21,903 bases of DNA, taken from contig JAFGTA010000211.1 in the NCBI GenBank assembly GCA_016934355.1, forward strand, positions 1 through 21,903. Direction: 5' to 3'. Below are positions 20,010 through 21,903 of the stretch, in pieces (the first letter of the stretch is position 1; each line of letters opens with the position of its first letter). The translations under genes were made by a program, and so were the position numbers. The notes under the pieces are model-generated. The model did not search any database and was not told the DNA's origin. It saw nothing but the letters and a program-made list of their open reading frames with translations. Source of the DNA: Candidatus Bathyarchaeota archaeon (lineage in GTDB: Archaea; Thermoproteota; Bathyarchaeia; TCS64).

Positions 20010-21191
20010 ATGAGTAAGAAATTACTCCCAGTCATACTGACGTTCCTAGCGCTATCAGCGTTGACAGTGATACCCGCGTCGGCGGCGTACTACGATAAAC
20101 CAGTCGTGGTCGCTCACCTGAAGGGCGCGCTTGAGCCGGACATACAGTTGAATGCCATCGTGGGCAACCTCACCTCGGTCGAGTGGAGGGTCGTCCTAGG
20201 TGAGCTGACGGCTGCCGACCTAAGCGGCGCCAAGATGCTCGTAATGTCGCTCAGCGACAGCAGCCAGATTTACACGGAGGCAGAGCTAAACGCCATCAAG
20301 GCGTGGTTCGACATGGGCGGCAAGACGATTTACGTGTCAGCCGACAGCGACTACGGCACAGACCACATGAGGCTGACGGCATGCAACACCGTACTGGTGA
20401 AGCTTAACGCGAAGCTCAGAGTCGACGACTGCTCAGCTGAGGACGCCGTCTCCAACGGCGGAGCACCCTACAGGGTGCTCGGCACCTCGGTGAACGCAGA
20501 CCCTGAGGTCGAGTACCTCGTCAGAGGAGTCGAGAGGGGCTTGTTCCACGGACCCGGTATCGTCGTGGGCTATGAGGGCGGCCAGATGGTTGACCTCACC
20601 AAGGACGACGTCGAGAACGTATACATAGTCATGACGACCACAGAGACGGGCATCATCGTTGACAACAGCGAGCCAACTCCTGGGGTCATGGAGGCAGGCG
20701 TCGAGGGCGAGTTCCCACTGATGGCTGTCGAGATCGACTACGCTAAAAAGAACATGATCATCGCCGCAGGCGAGGCGCCCTTCGACCAGTACGTGGGTCT
20801 CTACAAGCCCGAGCTAATACGCATGGACAGGTACGGCCCAGAGGCCAACACCCAGCAGGGAGCAACCCTCTTCGAGAACATCGTCGCCTTTGCGACTAAT
20901 TTCGGCGAGGACATCTTGAGCCTGAAGTCCAATGTGATGGGTCTCGAGACTGACGTAGCCGGCCTGGAGGCAGGCGTCGCCGATCTGGAGACCGATGTGG
21001 CTATGCTCACGACGGAAGTAAACACGCTGGAAGGCCAAGTATCGACCCTGACGACCGAGAAGGCTCAACTGGGGACAGACCTTGCGGCTGCCCAGAGCAG
21101 CGCCAGCACGATGCAGTTAGCCGCCGTCGCGGCGCTGGTCATCGGCGTCGTCATAGGTTACTTCGTCGGCCCGATGCTGAAGAAGTCTTAG
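20010..21191 (+). CDS. Exported surface protein: GATase/DUF4350-like domain, coiled-coil stalk, C-terminal anchor
   Basis: 393 residues from ATG 20010 (GGGAGAT nine bases upstream); a TTG at 20001 is an alternative. A signal peptide ends near residue 25 (PASAAYYD). The N-terminal domain has the order seen in DUF4350/ThuA-like, class-I-amidotransferase-fold domains: strand KMLVMSLSD, TEAELNAIKAWFDMGGKTIY, then VSADSDYG. No catalytic Cys-His pair is evident, so it is probably non-enzymatic. From about 297 to 362 heptads repeat (LETDVAGLEAGVADLETDV and on), a long stalk. A final hydrophobic helix (about 367-388) with Lys-Lys-Ser at the end anchors it in the membrane. Divergent from the ABC operon, it may be an accessory lid or cell-envelope spacer; its ligand is unknown. 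Confidence 0.7.
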   Translation: MSKKLLPVILTFLALSALTVIPASAAYYDKPVVVAHLKGALEPDIQLNAIVGNLTSVEWRVVLGELTAADLSGAKMLVMSLSDSSQIYTEAELNAIKAWFDMGGKTIYVSADSDYGTDHMRLTACNTVLVKLNAKLRVDDCSAEDAVSNGGAPYRVLGTSVNADPEVEYLVRGVERGLFHGPGIVVGYEGGQMVDLTKDDVENVYIVMTTTETGIIVDNSEPTPGVMEAGVEGEFPLMAVEIDYAKKNMIIAAGEAPFDQYVGLYKPELIRMDRYGPEANTQQGATLFENIVAFATNFGEDILSLKSNVMGLETDVAGLEAGVADLETDVAMLTTEVNTLEGQVSTLTTEKAQLGTDLAAAQSSASTMQLAAVAALVIGVVIGYFVGPMLKKS

Positions 21192-21225
21192 GCACTCCTA
21201 CCATTTTCTTTCTTTTTGATCATTT

Positions 21226-21236
21226 TATGTATAAGA
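21226..21236 (+). promoter_or_regulatory. TATA box for the CcdA-like gene
   Basis: TATGTATAAG lies at about 21226-21235, centred about 25 bases before ATG 21255, with no Shine-Dalgarno. A leaderless transcript is likely. The T-rich stretch just upstream (21203-21222) probably terminates the surface-protein transcript. Confidence 0.5.
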
Positions 21237-21254
21237 CGATGAATTCTATGGTCA

Positions 21255-21903
21255 ATGTCCGTCGCCCCGGTTAAATGCCTGTTTTTCATGGCGCTATTAC
21301 TTGGTTCGACAGTAGGGTCGTCGGATGGGTCTCTGGAGATCGATGTCTACGGCGAGGGGTGTCTCTCGTGTCTCCTGGACTACGTGGGGGAGCTGAACCA
21401 CTCATTCACCGGCCGCGACCTGCGGCTCAACGTGGAGTATCTGGAGGGGAACCCATCGGCGCAGAGGGAGCTCCGGGCGCTGTTCGACAGGTTCAACGTC
21501 TCGGAGGAGCACAGGGGGAAGGTCGCTGTGGCGGTGAACGGGTGTGCACTGTTCATCAACTACGTGCCCGTGGATGTGATAACTGAACGCGTCGAGTCCG
21601 GCGATCTGCCTGCGGGGCTTGTCGTGTTCTACGATGAGCTGAGCGGCGTCGTTATTGTGGAAAGCGGAGGCGAATCCGCGGAGCAAGGCGAGGCATACCC
21701 GGTTGGCGGGTACCTGCCGCTGGTCGTGGTCAGCGGGCTCCTCGACGGCATAAACCCGTGCGCCTTCACCGTCCTCATCTACTTCGTGACCCTGATCTAC
21801 TCTTCTGCGCTCACCCGTGGCGAGGGGAACGCCGAGAGGTGGACACTATGGGTCGGGGCTCTGTACATCCTCGGGGTGTACATCGGCTACCTCGTGATAG
21901 GCG
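21255..21903 (+). CDS. Thioredoxin-like domain fused to CcdA-like membrane protein, 3' partial
   Basis: The frame runs from ATG 21255 off the end of the window (216 codons seen). A signal sequence (about 5-22) leads to a small domain opening LEIDVYGEGCLSCLLDYVGE, with a CxxC pair in the thioredoxin active-site position. A variable segment of about 120 residues follows. The membrane part begins VVVSGLLDGINPCAFTVLIYFV, in which INPCAF is the conserved first-helix cysteine motif of CcdA/DsbD-type electron carriers. A Trp/Gly-rich helix follows to the window edge. Such proteins pass electrons from cytoplasmic thioredoxin to proteins outside the membrane, for disulfide reduction or cytochrome c assembly. 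Fusion of both parts lets one protein do the relay. No cytochrome gene is visible here. Confidence 0.85.
   Translation, partial: MSVAPVKCLFFMALLLGSTVGSSDGSLEIDVYGEGCLSCLLDYVGELNHSFTGRDLRLNVEYLEGNPSAQRELRALFDRFNVSEEHRGKVAVAVNGCALFINYVPVDVITERVESGDLPAGLVVFYDELSGVVIVESGGESAEQGEAYPVGGYLPLVVVSGLLDGINPCAFTVLIYFVTLIYSSALTRGEGNAERWTLWVGALYILGVYIGYLVIG

Noticed and set aside
1..21903. CRISPR arrays, tRNA or rRNA genes
   Set aside because: No regularly spaced repeats and no tRNA-like T-loop/acceptor pattern were found by eye in the intergenic stretches.

Overview
The window is archaeal DNA. Seven TATA-like boxes stand about 25 bases before starts, and several starts look leaderless. Other archaeal marks are a PAC2-family protein, a WtpABC tungstate/molybdate importer and a DUF6899-type protein. 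A Thermoproteota-like (TACK) lineage such as Bathyarchaeia is a guess that this sequence cannot settle. Most genes are GC-rich; AT-rich stretches (2823-3457, 4178-4320, 7170-7560) mark intergenic or foreign DNA.

Layout. 1-2822: the 3' end of a GNAT-domain gene resembling the ABC-ATPase/acetyltransferase fusion family, then a small two-frame gene with a perfect -1 slippery heptamer (A AAA AAC), then a phage-type terminase large subunit with packaging ATPase and RNase-H-like nuclease. No capsid, portal or tail gene is visible. 2823-4379: small AT-rich ORFs, a PAC2 protein and structured spacers. 4380-5309 (-): a membrane SPFH/prohibitin protein. 5375-7065: two convergent gene relics beside a dead IS5-type element (amber codon plus one-base deletion). 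7066-7636: noncoding, with several palindromes. 7637-9361: a Nudix hydrolase strikingly like human MTH1, a truncated methyltransferase, a membrane-anchored winged-helix regulator with a nearby palindrome, and a DUF6899-like protein.

9373-13831 (-) is one operon: an exported protein with three sulfite-oxidase-fold repeats, then WtpA, WtpB and WtpC. Together these probably capture and import tungstate or molybdate. 13979-15139 is a divergent gene joining a deviant P-loop kinase-like domain to a nucleoside-deoxyribosyltransferase-like domain. 15257-19899 (-) is a second ABC importer operon (binding protein, double-length permease, ATPase) of the ferric-iron/thiamine/polyamine class. 20010-21191 is an exported coiled-coil surface protein with a C-terminal membrane anchor. 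From 21255 to the end runs a thioredoxin-like/CcdA-like fusion, cut by the window edge.

The best candidate for an undescribed system is the left end: acetyltransferase/ABC gene, frameshifted small subunit and terminase without a visible virus. The second is the triplicated molybdopterin-fold protein that heads the tungstate operon.
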